Assembly: GCA_001942185.1 (NCBI GenBank)
Contig: MKJV01000079.1
Coordinates: forward strand, 186,001-250,000
DNA from: Pseudonocardia sp. CNS-004
GTDB lineage: Bacteria > Actinomycetota > Actinomycetes > Mycobacteriales > Pseudonocardiaceae
Direction of reading: 5' to 3'
Length of the DNA stretch: 64,000 nucleotides
Below are positions 56,830 to 64,000 of this stretch, piece by piece; within the stretch, counting starts at the first letter, position 1, and every line of letters begins with the position of its first letter. Both the position numbers and the translations under genes were made by a program. Below the pieces are notes generated by a model. It saw only the letters and a program-made list of their open reading frames with translations. It ran no database searches and had not been told where the DNA came from.

Positions 56830-56860
56830 GGATGAGAACCGGATGAGAGGTCTCTCATCC
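56830..56860. promoter_or_regulatory. GGATGAG-type operator, site 3 (autoregulation of the TCS operon)
   Basis: On the minus strand, toward the operon: GGATGAG, N6, CTCATCC, N4, CTCATCC, ending 31 bp before the GTG at 56798. On the plus strand the boxes are 56830-56836, 56841-56847 and 56854-56860. Box sequences, order, spacing and distance to the start are identical to site 1 (51834-51864). Confidence 0.7.
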
Positions 56861-56918
56861 GGGGCCGCGGGCGGCGTCCGATTTCCGCCAGTCGAGCCGG
56901 GCCCGGGGTGGCAGAGTC

Positions 56919-58418
56919 ATGGACGTGCTGCTCGATCAGGAACGTTGCTACCGCGCCGTCGCCTCGCGTGATGCCCGCTTCGACGGGCACTTCATCACGG
57001 CGGTGCGCACCACCGGGATCTACTGCAGGCCCTCGTGCCCCGCGGTCACGCCGAAGCGGCACAACGTCGAGTTCCTCCCGACGGCGGGCGCCGCGCAGCA
57101 GCGTGGCTACCGCGCGTGCGGCGGTGCCAGCCCGATGCCGTGCCGGGTTCGCCGGACTGGAACCTGCGCGCCGATCTCGCCGCGCGGGCGATGCGCCTCA
57201 TCGCCGACGGCGTCGTGGAGCGCCAGGGTGTGCCGGGGCTCGCCGCGCGGCTGGGCTACTCGGAACGGCACCTGAACCGGGTGCTCACCGCGGAGCTCGG
57301 GGCCGGCCCGCTCGCGCTCGCGCGGGCACACCGGGCGCACACGGCCCGGCTGCTCATCGAGACCACGCCACTGGGCATGGCCGACATCGCGTTCGCGGCC
57401 GGTTTCGCGAGCGTGCGGCAGTTCAACGACACGGTCCGCGAGGTCTACGGGGTGGCGCCGACCACGCTGCGGTCGGAGGCCGGCCGCCGTGGCGGCGCCG
57501 TGCCCGCCGTGGCGGGCACGCTGGTGCTGCGGCTGCCCTACCGCAGGCCGTTCGACGCCGACGGGCTGGTCGCGTTCTTCGCCGCCCGCGCGGTCGCCGG
57601 CATCGAGTCGGTGGAGGACGGCACGTACCGGCGCACGCTGCGGCTCCCGCACGGCGCGGCCACGGTGGCGCTCGATCTCACGCCTGCGCCGCAGGCCGGG
57701 CACGTCGTCGCCACGCTGCGGCTGGCCGACCCGCGCGACCTCGGCCCGGCGGTCGCGCGGCTGCGCAGGCTGCTCGACCTGGACGCCGACCCGGTCGCGT
57801 CGACGACGCGCTCGGTGCCGACCCGGGTCTGGCGCCCGCCGTCGCGGCCGTGCCGGGGATCCGGCTCCCGGGCACCGTCGACGGGGTCGAGACGGCGCTG
57901 CGGGCCGTGTTGAACCAGCAGGTCTCGGTCGCGGCGGCACGCACGGCGGCGAAGCGGCTGGCCGCGGCGCTCGGCGAGCGCCTCCCGCCGGGCCTGGCGG
58001 GCGACGGCCCGGACCTGCTCTTCCCCACCCCGGAGGCGATCGCCGAGCGGGGCGCGGAGGTGCTCACCGGACCGCAGCGGCGGATCTCGACCGTCCTCGG
58101 CCTGGCCGGAGCGGTCGCCGACGCTCGCTCGTGCTCGACCCGGGCTGCGATCCGGCCGACCTGCGGGCCACGCTGTGCGCGCTGCCCGGCGTCGGCCCGT
58201 GGACCGCGGGCTACCTCGCCATGCGACTGCTCGGAGACCCCGACGAGCTGCTCGCCACCGACCTCGGCGTGCGCCGCGGCGCCGCCGCGCTCGGGCTCCC
58301 GTCCGACCTCGCCGGTCTGACGGCCCGGGCCACCGGCTGGGCGCCGTGGCGCTCCTACGCCGCCACCCACCTCTGGCGGGCGCTGCCCGCCACCACCTCG
58401 AACGGAAGGACGTCATGA
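56919..58418 (+). CDS. Ada-AlkA fusion: AraC-type regulator with DNA-3-methyladenine glycosylase II, three frameshifts
   Basis: About 500 residues after repair. In order: an Ada zinc/methyl-acceptor domain (TTGIYCRPSCPAVTPKRHNV, with further Cys in RACRRCQPDA), an AraC HTH (GVPGLAARLGYSERHLNRVL, ADIAFAAGFASVRQFNDTV), the AlkA N-domain (LVLRLPYRRPFDADGLVAFF) and the HhH-GPD glycosylase (AVLNQQVSVAAARTAAKRLA, LCALPGVGPWTAGYLAMRLL with the catalytic Asp in LLATDLGVRRG). Lesions near 57110, 57820 and 58130 each need one base. It acts in the adaptive response to alkylation damage. The stop overlaps the ogt ATG, making an alkylation-repair operon. Confidence 0.9.
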
Positions 58419-58917
58419 GCACCGCCACCTGGGCCACGATCGGCACCGAGATCGGCCCCTTCACCGCCGTCGTCGACTCCGGCGGGGCCGTGCTGGCCTC
58501 CGGCTGGACGGCCGACCTCGACGAGCTCCTGCCGCAGATCCACCCGACCCTGCGGCCCGCGGAGCTCGTCGAGGGCGACCTCGGCCCCGTGGCCGCGCGA
58601 TCGTCCGCTACCACGACGGCGACCTCTCCGCGATCGACGACGTGCCCGTCCGGCAGCGGTCGGGCGAGTTCCTCGAACACGCGTGGGACGTGCTGCGCAC
58701 GGTGCCGGCAGGCGCACCGGTCACGTACACGGAGTACGCGGCCAAGTCCGGCCGCCCCGCTGCGGTACGCGCGGCGGCGTCGGCGTGCGCCCGCAACGCG
58801 GTGGCCCTGTTCGTCCCGTGCCACCGGGTGCTCCGCACCGACGGCACCCTGGGCGGATTCCGCTGGGGGGTGGAGGTCAAGCGCAAGCTGCTGGCCCACG
58901 AGGCCCCGACGGGCTGA
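58415..58917 (+). CDS. ogt: Methylated-DNA--protein-cysteine methyltransferase, one frameshift
   Basis: About 167 residues after repair. The N-terminal part is FTAVVDSGGAVLASGWTADL. The C-terminal domain has VPAGAPVTYTEYAAKSGRP, the helix AAASACARNAVALFVPCHRV with the acceptor Cys in PCHR, then GGFRWGVEVKRKLLAHE. The lesion is near 58597. It transfers methyl groups from O6-methylguanine to itself. It begins in the ATGA overlap with the Ada-AlkA gene. Confidence 0.93.
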
Positions 58918-58937
58918 CTCACGCCCCGACTCGGACG

Positions 58938-59045
58938 CGCTCAGACCGCGACTCGCGTGCACTCACACCGCGACTCGCGGAGGTTGGGGCACACCCTCCC
59001 CCGCGAGTCGCGGTCTGGGTGTGCGCGAGTCGCGGTCTGGGTGCG
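58938..59045. repeat. Nested palindromes built from CCGCGACTCGCG
   Basis: The inner stem ACCGCGACTCGCGG (58967-58980) pairs with CCGCGAGTCGCGGT (59001-59014). The outer stem CAGACCGCGACTCGCG (58942-58957) pairs with CGCGAGTCGCGGTCTG (59024-59039). Four copies of one 12-mer form a cruciform-like block between ogt and rmuC, probably a terminator. The whole gap is 58918-59136. Confidence 0.7.
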
Positions 59046-59136
59046 CTCGACCGTTCGTTCGACCGCTCGGCGATCAACTCGCGCCGGCCCCGCGTGCCTT
59101 CCACGGATCGGGGGCGCCGTCGGTGACGCTGGTGGG

Positions 59137-60674
59137 ATGGACACCGCAACCGTATCTGTGCTGCTCATCGGCCTGATCCTGGGCGCAGTGCTGGGCGCGG
59201 GCGCCGTGTGGTTCCTCCTGACGACCCGGGCGCGGCTGTCCGCGTCCGAGGCGGCGCGGGCCACCGCCGACGCGACGGCGATGCTGCGGGCCGACGCCGC
59301 CGGGCTGCGTGCCGAGCGGGCCGGGCTCGTGCGGCGGCTCGACGAGCTGACCGCTACGCACGACGACACGGTCGAGCGGCTCCGGCAGGCAGAGGCCGCG
59401 GCCGCGGGTGCGACGGCGGCGCTGCGCGGCGAGCGGGAGGCGGGCGCCCAGCGGGAGGCCATGCTCACGCGACGCGACGCCGAGCTGAAGCAGGCGTTCC
59501 AGGCGCTGTCGGCCGACGCGCTGGCCCGCAACAACGAGCAGTTCGTGGCGCTGGCCGAGGGCCGGATCAAGGAGGCCACGGCGGCGCTCACGGCGAAGGC
59601 CGACGGTGACGCCACCGCGCGGCGCAGGCGATCGGCAAGCTGCTCGACCCGGTGGCCGCCACGCTGCAGCGCGTGGAGGGGCAGCTGCGCACCGTCGAGA
59701 AGGAGCGGGAGTCGGCGTACGCGGGGCTGCGCGAGCAGGTCACCGCGATGCGCGCCAGCTCGGAGCGGCTGCAGGACGAGACGAAGCAGCTGGTCAACGC
59801 GTTGCGGGCGCCGCAGGTGCGGGGTCGTTGGGGCGAGCTGCAGCTGGAGCGGATCGTGCAGCTGGCCGGGATGGTCGAGCACTGCGACTTCTCCACCCAG
59901 GTCGTCGCGCAGGGCGAGGACGGCGGTGTCCGGCCGGACCTCGTCGTGCACCTCGCGGGCGGCAAGCAGGTGGTGGTGGACGCGAAGGTGCCGTTCGCCG
60001 CGTACCTGGAGGCGGTCGAGTCCCGCGACCCCGAGGTCCACCGGGAGCGTCTCGCCGCCCACGCCCGCCAGCTGCGCCAGCACGTCGACGCGCTCAGCGC
60101 GAAGAGCTACTGGGCGGCGTTCCAGCCGTCGCCGGAGTTCGTGGTGCTGTTCGTGCCGGGCGACCCGTTCCTGGAGGCGGCGCTGCAGTCCGATCCCGCG
60201 CTGCTGGAGCACTCCTTCTCGAACAACGTCGTCATCGCCACCCCCACCACGCTGATCGCGCTGCTGCGCACCGTCGCCTACACGTGGCGGCAGGAGGCCC
60301 TCGCCCGCAACGCCGCGCAGGTGCACCAGCTGGGCAAGGAGCTGCACAGCAGGCTGGCGACAATGGGCACGCACGTCGCCAAGCTGGGCCGCAGCCTCGA
60401 CACGGCGGTGGCGAGCTACAACCAGACCGTGTCGTCGCTGGAGGCCCGCGTGCTGGTCACGGCGCGCAAGCTCACCGACCTGGGCGCCGCCGACGGCGAG
60501 ATCGACGAGCCCGCGCAGGTCGAGCGCGCGCCCCGCACGGTCGCGGCGCCGGAGCTGGTGGCATCGGCCGCGGAGTCCCTGGTCGCGCTGCACGAACTGA
60601 ACCGGGTCGACCGTCCGGGTGAACGCCCCGGCGGCGACGGACGCGGTGAGTCGCGGGCTACCGTGACGGGATGA
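59137..60674 (+). CDS. rmuC: DNA recombination protein RmuC, one frameshift
   Basis: About 512 residues after repair. The N-terminal membrane anchor is VSVLLIGLILGAVLGAGAVW, followed by a coiled coil to about 170. The RmuC nuclease-like core has APQVRGRWGELQLERIVQLA, GMVEHCDFSTQVVAQGEDG, VVVDAKVPFAAYLEAVES and VVLFVPGDPFLEAALQSDPA, with TPTTLIALLRTVAYTWRQEA near the end. The lesion is near 59620. It is linked to limiting inversions and processing recombination intermediates. The stop overlaps the next ATG. Confidence 0.93.
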
Positions 60675-61455
60675 CCGAACCGGCAGGTGAGCGCAGACCC
60701 CGACGTCGCCCGCCCGCCGATTCTGCTCGCGGCGCGCCGCGCGCCCTCGTTCCGGGGAGCGCACCGGCTCCCCCGCCGCCCGCAGTGCCGACCGCCCCGC
60801 GAAGGGAGCGCGCGTCGACCCCGCGAGGGGCACGGCGGCGCGCCGGTCGACGGCCACGGCGGAGAAGGCCGGCGCGGCGAAGGCCACGCTGAAGAAGGAC
60901 GCGGCGAAGAAGGAGAAGCCGCCTGCGCGCGAGCGGCCGCAGCCGGAGCGGGGCACGAGCGGCCAGTGGCCGATGCCCGTCCGCTCGGTGCTGCCGTCGG
61001 TGCTCGGGATCCCGCCGGTCGCCGCGGTCGGGCTGGCCGCCGCGCTCACCGCGATCGGCGTGATCGTCGACCTCACCTGGGTGGGCAACCTCAGCACCGT
61101 GTTCACGGCGTGCCACATCGCGGGCTGCGTGGTCGCGGTGTGCTGGGTGCGACGCAACGGCCTGTTCGGGCCGATGGTCCAGCCCCCGCTGCTCGTGGCC
61201 GCCACGGTGCCGGTGTTCGTGCTGGCCTCCGGGCCGCCGCGGCCGGGTCAGGGGGTGGCGGAACAGCTGCTGGTGATCGGGGCGCCGCTGGTCAACGCGT
61301 TCCCGGTGATGGCGTGGACCACCGGGATCGTGCTGGTGCTCGGCCTGGCGCGGGTGGCGTTCCAGCGCCTGCCCGGGACTAGTGGTCCAATGCCGAACTC
61401 GGCCGGTGGCCGTAGCGGTCAGGGCCGGGACGACGGGACGGCCGGCGGCTCGTGA
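60671..61455 (+). CDS. DUF6542-family membrane protein, one frameshift
   Basis: About 261 residues after repair. The N-terminal half is basic, Pro/Ala/Lys-rich and disordered, with frame uncertainty near 60850. The C-terminal half has about four spans (GIPPVAAVGLAAALTAIGVI, FTACHIAGCVVAVCWV, PPLLVAATVPVFVLASG, VMAWTTGIVLVLGLARV). The M. tuberculosis counterpart by locus is Rv1111c, between lytB2/ispH and ychF. The ATG overlaps the rmuC stop; the TGA lies in the left arm of a family-B palindrome. Confidence 0.75.
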
Positions 61456-61897
61456 TCGCCGGAAATGGTGCGGCGACGACCGATCTGTCGCCCCGCCACC
61501 ACTGCCGACGATCGACGTACACATGATCAACTGAAGTGGTGCCAGAGCGCCACATCCGGCGCCCTCCCACCACTTCCGGTGATCACGCCCCTGGTCAACC
61601 GTCTGGTCAGCCGGCGCCCAGCGGGGCCCGAAACGCTGCTGTCCCGGCCGACGCAACCTTTTGATCGTGACGAGATCAAGCCGCCCTCCGCCGCACGGGC
61701 GCTGCGGCCGAAGCCGAACCCGACCATGCGGTCCTGATCAGTCCGAGACCGCGTTGGGCGCCCCGCCGAGGGCGATCGGGCACCGGCCGGAACGATCACG
61801 GTGTTCCGCGACCCGCCGAGCTCGACGACGAACCGGCCGAACGCGGCTGGATCACCTACGACCACGGATCAATTCCGACCCACTCGTCCAGGCCGCG
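61456..61897. repeat. Intergenic family-B palindrome cluster, no gene
   Basis: The outer arms 61451-61470 and 61568-61587 (right arm CACCACTTCCGGTGATCACG) pair over 20 bp with two mismatches. Inner related words lie at 61496-61514 and 61524-61541. The stretch 61590-61897 shows no gene or clear structure. It separates the convergent DUF6542 and ispH genes. Confidence 0.65.
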
Positions 61898-62854
61898 TCA
61901 CCGCGCCGAGCGGGCCGGGCGCAGTTCGCGGGGCAGCGAGAACCTCAGCGTCTCCTCGGCGGTGGTGACCTCCTCGACCGACTCCCAGCCGCGCTCGGCG
62001 AGGTGGGCGAGCACGCCGCGCACCAGCACCTCCGGCACCGACGCGCCGCTCGTGAGACCGATCGTGCCGACGCCCTCCAGCCAGGCGTCGTCGATCTCAC
62101 GGGCGTAGTCGATGAGGTGCCCGGCGCCTGCACCCGCGGTGAGCGCCACCTCGACGAGCCGCACCGAGTTGGAGGAGTTCTTGGAGCCGACGACGAGCAC
62201 GAGGTCGCACTGCGACGCCATCGCCTTCACCGCCACCTGCCGGTTCTGCGTGGCGTAGCAGATGTCGTCGCTCGGCGGGTTCTGCAGCGCGGGGAACCGC
62301 TCGCGCAGCGCCCGCACCGTCTCCATGGTCTCGTCGACCGACAGCGTGGTCTGCGAGAGCCACACGACCTTCTCGGGGTCGCGGACGGTGACGTTCGCGA
62401 CGTCGGCGGCGGTCTCCACGAGCTGGATGTGTTCGGGGGCCTCGCCTGCGGTGCCCTCGACCTCCTCGTGCCCGTGGTGGCCCACCAGGAGGATGTCGTA
62501 GTCCTCGCGGGCGAAGCGCTTGGCCTCCCCGTGCACCTTGGTGACGAGCGGGCAGGTGGCGTCGATGGTGCGCAGCCCCCGGTCCTTCGCCTGGTCGCGC
62601 ACCGCGGGCGAGACGCCGTGGGCGGAGAACACGACGAGCGCGCCCTCCGGCACCTCGTCGGCCTCGTCCACGAAGATCGCACCGCGCTCGGTGAGGGTCT
62701 CGACGACGTGCACGTTGTGCACGATCTGCTTGCGGACGTAGACCGGCGGGCCGTGCTGATCGAGCGCCTGCTCGACGGCCTCGACGGCCCGGTCGACGCC
62801 TGCGCAGTACCCGCGCGGCGCGGCCAGCAGGACGCGCTTCGTGGCAACGGACAT
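61898..62854 (-). CDS. ispH: 4-hydroxy-3-methylbut-2-enyl diphosphate reductase (IspH/LytB)
   Basis: 318 residues, intact. Three Cys ligate the [4Fe-4S] cluster: Cys17 in [11 protein letters not shown], Cys101 in [11 protein letters not shown] and Cys199 in [13 protein letters not shown]. Other family motifs are [25 protein letters not shown] and [13 protein letters not shown]. This is the last step of the MEP pathway, giving isopentenyl and dimethylallyl diphosphates. It is divergent from the lipid-droplet protein gene, as in mycobacteria (Rv1110/Rv1109c). Confidence 0.97.
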   Translation of the reverse strand: MSVATKRVLLAAPRGYCAGVDRAVEAVEQALDQHGPPVYVRKQIVHNVHVVETLTERGAIFVDEADEVPEGALVVFSAHGVSPAVRDQAKDRGLRTIDATCPLVTKVHGEAKRFAREDYDILLVGHHGHEEVEGTAGEAPEHIQLVETAADVANVTVRDPEKVVWLSQTTLSVDETMETVRALRERFPALQNPPSDDICYATQNRQVAVKAMASQCDLVLVVGSKNSSNSVRLVEVALTAGAGAGHLIDYAREIDDAWLEGVGTIGLTSGASVPEVLVRGVLAHLAERGWESVEEVTTAEETLRFSLPRELRPARSAR

Positions 62855-62953
62855 GTCCCCAGCCTACGGACGCGCGGGACGCGGCCGGCGCCCCGGCGAC
62901 GAAGCGCACTCCCCGGGGCTTGTACGGGTGGCGGTCCGGGGGAGACTGTGGGC

Positions 62954-63478
62954 ATGAGTCCGCTGCCGCTGCCGGTCCGCGTCGCCGCCGGCCTCGTCGC
63001 GTCCGCCGTGGAACAGGCCCGCGACCTGCCGCGTCTGGTCGTCGAGCTGCCCGTCACCGCCGTCAGCCAGGCACTGCAGGCGTCCATGCGCGTGCAGCAG
63101 AAGGTCACCGAGCTGGCGATCAAGGGCGACCAGGCCCTCGGCGCCCTGCGGCCCGTCGAGGAGCGGCCCGGCTGGGCCACGTTCGACGACGAGGACGAGG
63201 TGGTCTCCCCGAACGGCGCGGTCACCGAGCTGCGGCCGCAGGCCGAGCCACCCGCAGAACCGGCCGCAGAGCCGGTCACCGAGCCGGCCACCGAGCCCGT
63301 CGGTCCGAGCGCGCTGCCCGGCTACGAGGAGCTGACGATCCCGCAGCTGCGGGGGCGGTTGCGCCACCTGTCCGCCGACGACCTGCGCGCGTTGCTGGAG
63401 TGGGAGATCGCGCACGAGAACCGGGCGCCGTTCGTCACGATGCTCTCCAACCGGATCACCACGGTCACCGAAGGGTGA
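62954..63478 (+). CDS. Lipid droplet-associated-type protein (Rv1109c-like)
   Basis: 174 residues. The N-terminus [20 protein letters not shown] and [20 protein letters not shown] is an amphipathic/hydrophobic stretch. A Glu/Pro/Ala linker follows, then the C-terminal helical domain [20 protein letters not shown] and [20 protein letters not shown]. The match to the Rv1109c family rests on this pattern plus the ispH/xseA neighbourhood. The stop overlaps the xseA GTG by 3 bp. Confidence 0.8.
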   Translation: MSPLPLPVRVAAGLVASAVEQARDLPRLVVELPVTAVSQALQASMRVQQKVTELAIKGDQALGALRPVEERPGWATFDDEDEVVSPNGAVTELRPQAEPPAEPAAEPVTEPATEPVGPSALPGYEELTIPQLRGRLRHLSADDLRALLEWEIAHENRAPFVTMLSNRITTVTEG

Positions 63479-64000
63479 GTGCCCCTACCTCCCCGGAGCA
63501 GCCGTGGCCCGTCCGCACGGTGGCCCGCAAGATCGCCGAGTGGGTCGACCGGCTCGGCGCGGTGTGGGTGGAGGGCCAGCTCGCGCAGGTCACGGCCCGG
63601 GCCGGCACCGGCACCGCGTTCCTGGTGCTGCGCGACCCCGCTGCCGACGTGTCGCTGCAGCTCACGGCGCCGATCGGGCTGGTGCGCGACGGCGGCCCCG
63701 CGGTGGCGGAGGGCAACCGGGTGGTGGTGCACGGCAAGCCGTCGTTCTTCCTGGGCCGTGGCACGCTCTCGCTACGGGTCGACGACATCCGCGCCGTCGG
63801 CATCGGGGAGCTGCTCGCCCGCATCGAGCGGTTGCGCCGCCTCCTGGCCGCGGAGGGTCTGTTCGACGCAGCCCGCAAGCGCCGCCCACCGTTCCTGCCG
63901 CAGTGCATCGGGCTGGTCACGGGCCGCGCCTCGGCCGCCGAGCACGACGTCGTCACGAATGCGCAGGCCCGCTGGCCCGCGGTGCGGTTCCGGATCGAGT
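63475..64000 (+). CDS. xseA: Exodeoxyribonuclease VII large subunit, N-terminal part
   Basis: The GTG at 63475 overlaps the previous stop (GTGAG). 175 codons are visible before the window ends. The N-terminal OB-fold is [20 protein letters not shown] then [10 protein letters not shown]. The middle is [20 protein letters not shown] and [20 protein letters not shown], and the catalytic domain begins [18 protein letters not shown] (family form: iGvITsxxgAAixD). xseB should follow outside the window. Confidence 0.93.
   Translation, partial: MSAPTSPEQPWPVRTVARKIAEWVDRLGAVWVEGQLAQVTARAGTGTAFLVLRDPAADVSLQLTAPIGLVRDGGPAVAEGNRVVVHGKPSFFLGRGTLSLRVDDIRAVGIGELLARIERLRRLLAAEGLFDAARKRRPPFLPQCIGLVTGRASAAEHDVVTNAQARWPAVRFRIE

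Noticed and set aside
61527..61865. 112-codon minus-strand frame in the gap before ispH
   Set aside because: Overlaps the palindrome cluster, Arg/Gly/Ser-rich, no family pattern.

Overview
The window is high-GC DNA (roughly 70% or more) with frequent GTG starts, ATGA/GTGA stop-start overlaps and many lipoprotein or Asp/Pro-rich exported proteins. Gene content and local synteny (typA-lpqW, an iniBAC-type locus, and ychF / DUF6542 / ispH / lipid-droplet protein / xseA) point to a mycolata-related actinomycete of the Pseudonocardiales type. I found no rRNA, tRNA, CRISPR array, insertion sequence or replication origin.

Layout. 1-6 kb: end of a peptide ABC-transporter operon, an LpqW-like lipoprotein and typA. 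6-15 kb: an AbiEi-like remnant, an SRPBCC-NUDIX fusion, a DivIVA-domain protein, an OmpR/EnvZ-type two-component system, and a LolA-like protein with an ABC-2 exporter. 15-21 kb: hydrolase, pterin dehydratase, an MFS/ArsR divergon, and a GntR cluster (nitrilase, MHS transporter, DUF2848) whose two divergent promoters share one motif. 21-22 kb: DAHP synthase behind a leader peptide rich in Tyr/Trp/Phe codons, a likely attenuator. 22-25 kb: ECF42 sigma factor plus DGPF/YCII partner, then ArsR and VOC. 25-35 kb: iniB-iniA-iniC (dynamin-like proteins), a convergent IniR-like LuxR ATPase, a second small IniB-like acidic protein and a divergent membrane-anchored Hsp70-like ATPase. 35-43 kb: MFS, a BldC-like small HTH protein with 9-bp iterons, LLM oxidoreductase, VOC, AraC, a RibD-C/DHFR-like reductase, SCO6745-family protein and a second ECF42/YCII pair. 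43-46 kb: an AbiE-type toxin-antitoxin pair with a perfect 34-bp operator, then a broken ATP-dependent DNA ligase. 46-50 kb: AraC, aldo/keto reductase, an SDR fragment and ychF, with a copy of the ychF 3' end at 45.56 kb. 50-57 kb: a NarL-type and an OmpR-type two-component system, an aminoglycoside-phosphotransferase-like gene and three Asp/Glu-rich exported proteins; three of these promoters share GGATGAG-N6-CTCATCC boxes, a predicted regulon. 57-64 kb: Ada-AlkA fusion, ogt, rmuC, DUF6542, ispH, lipid-droplet protein and the start of xseA.

Data quality. About 27 genes carry single-base lesions (roughly 36 in all). Every one is repaired by adding one base, never by removing one, and gene lengths modulo 3 agree. 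I therefore treat most of them as sequence errors and annotate each gene across the lesion. Only three loci look truly decayed: the AbiEi-like remnant, the ligase and the SDR fragment.

Intergenic DNA between convergent genes repeatedly holds long-stem palindromes. Two sequence families recur within the window, probably as bidirectional terminators or REP-like elements.
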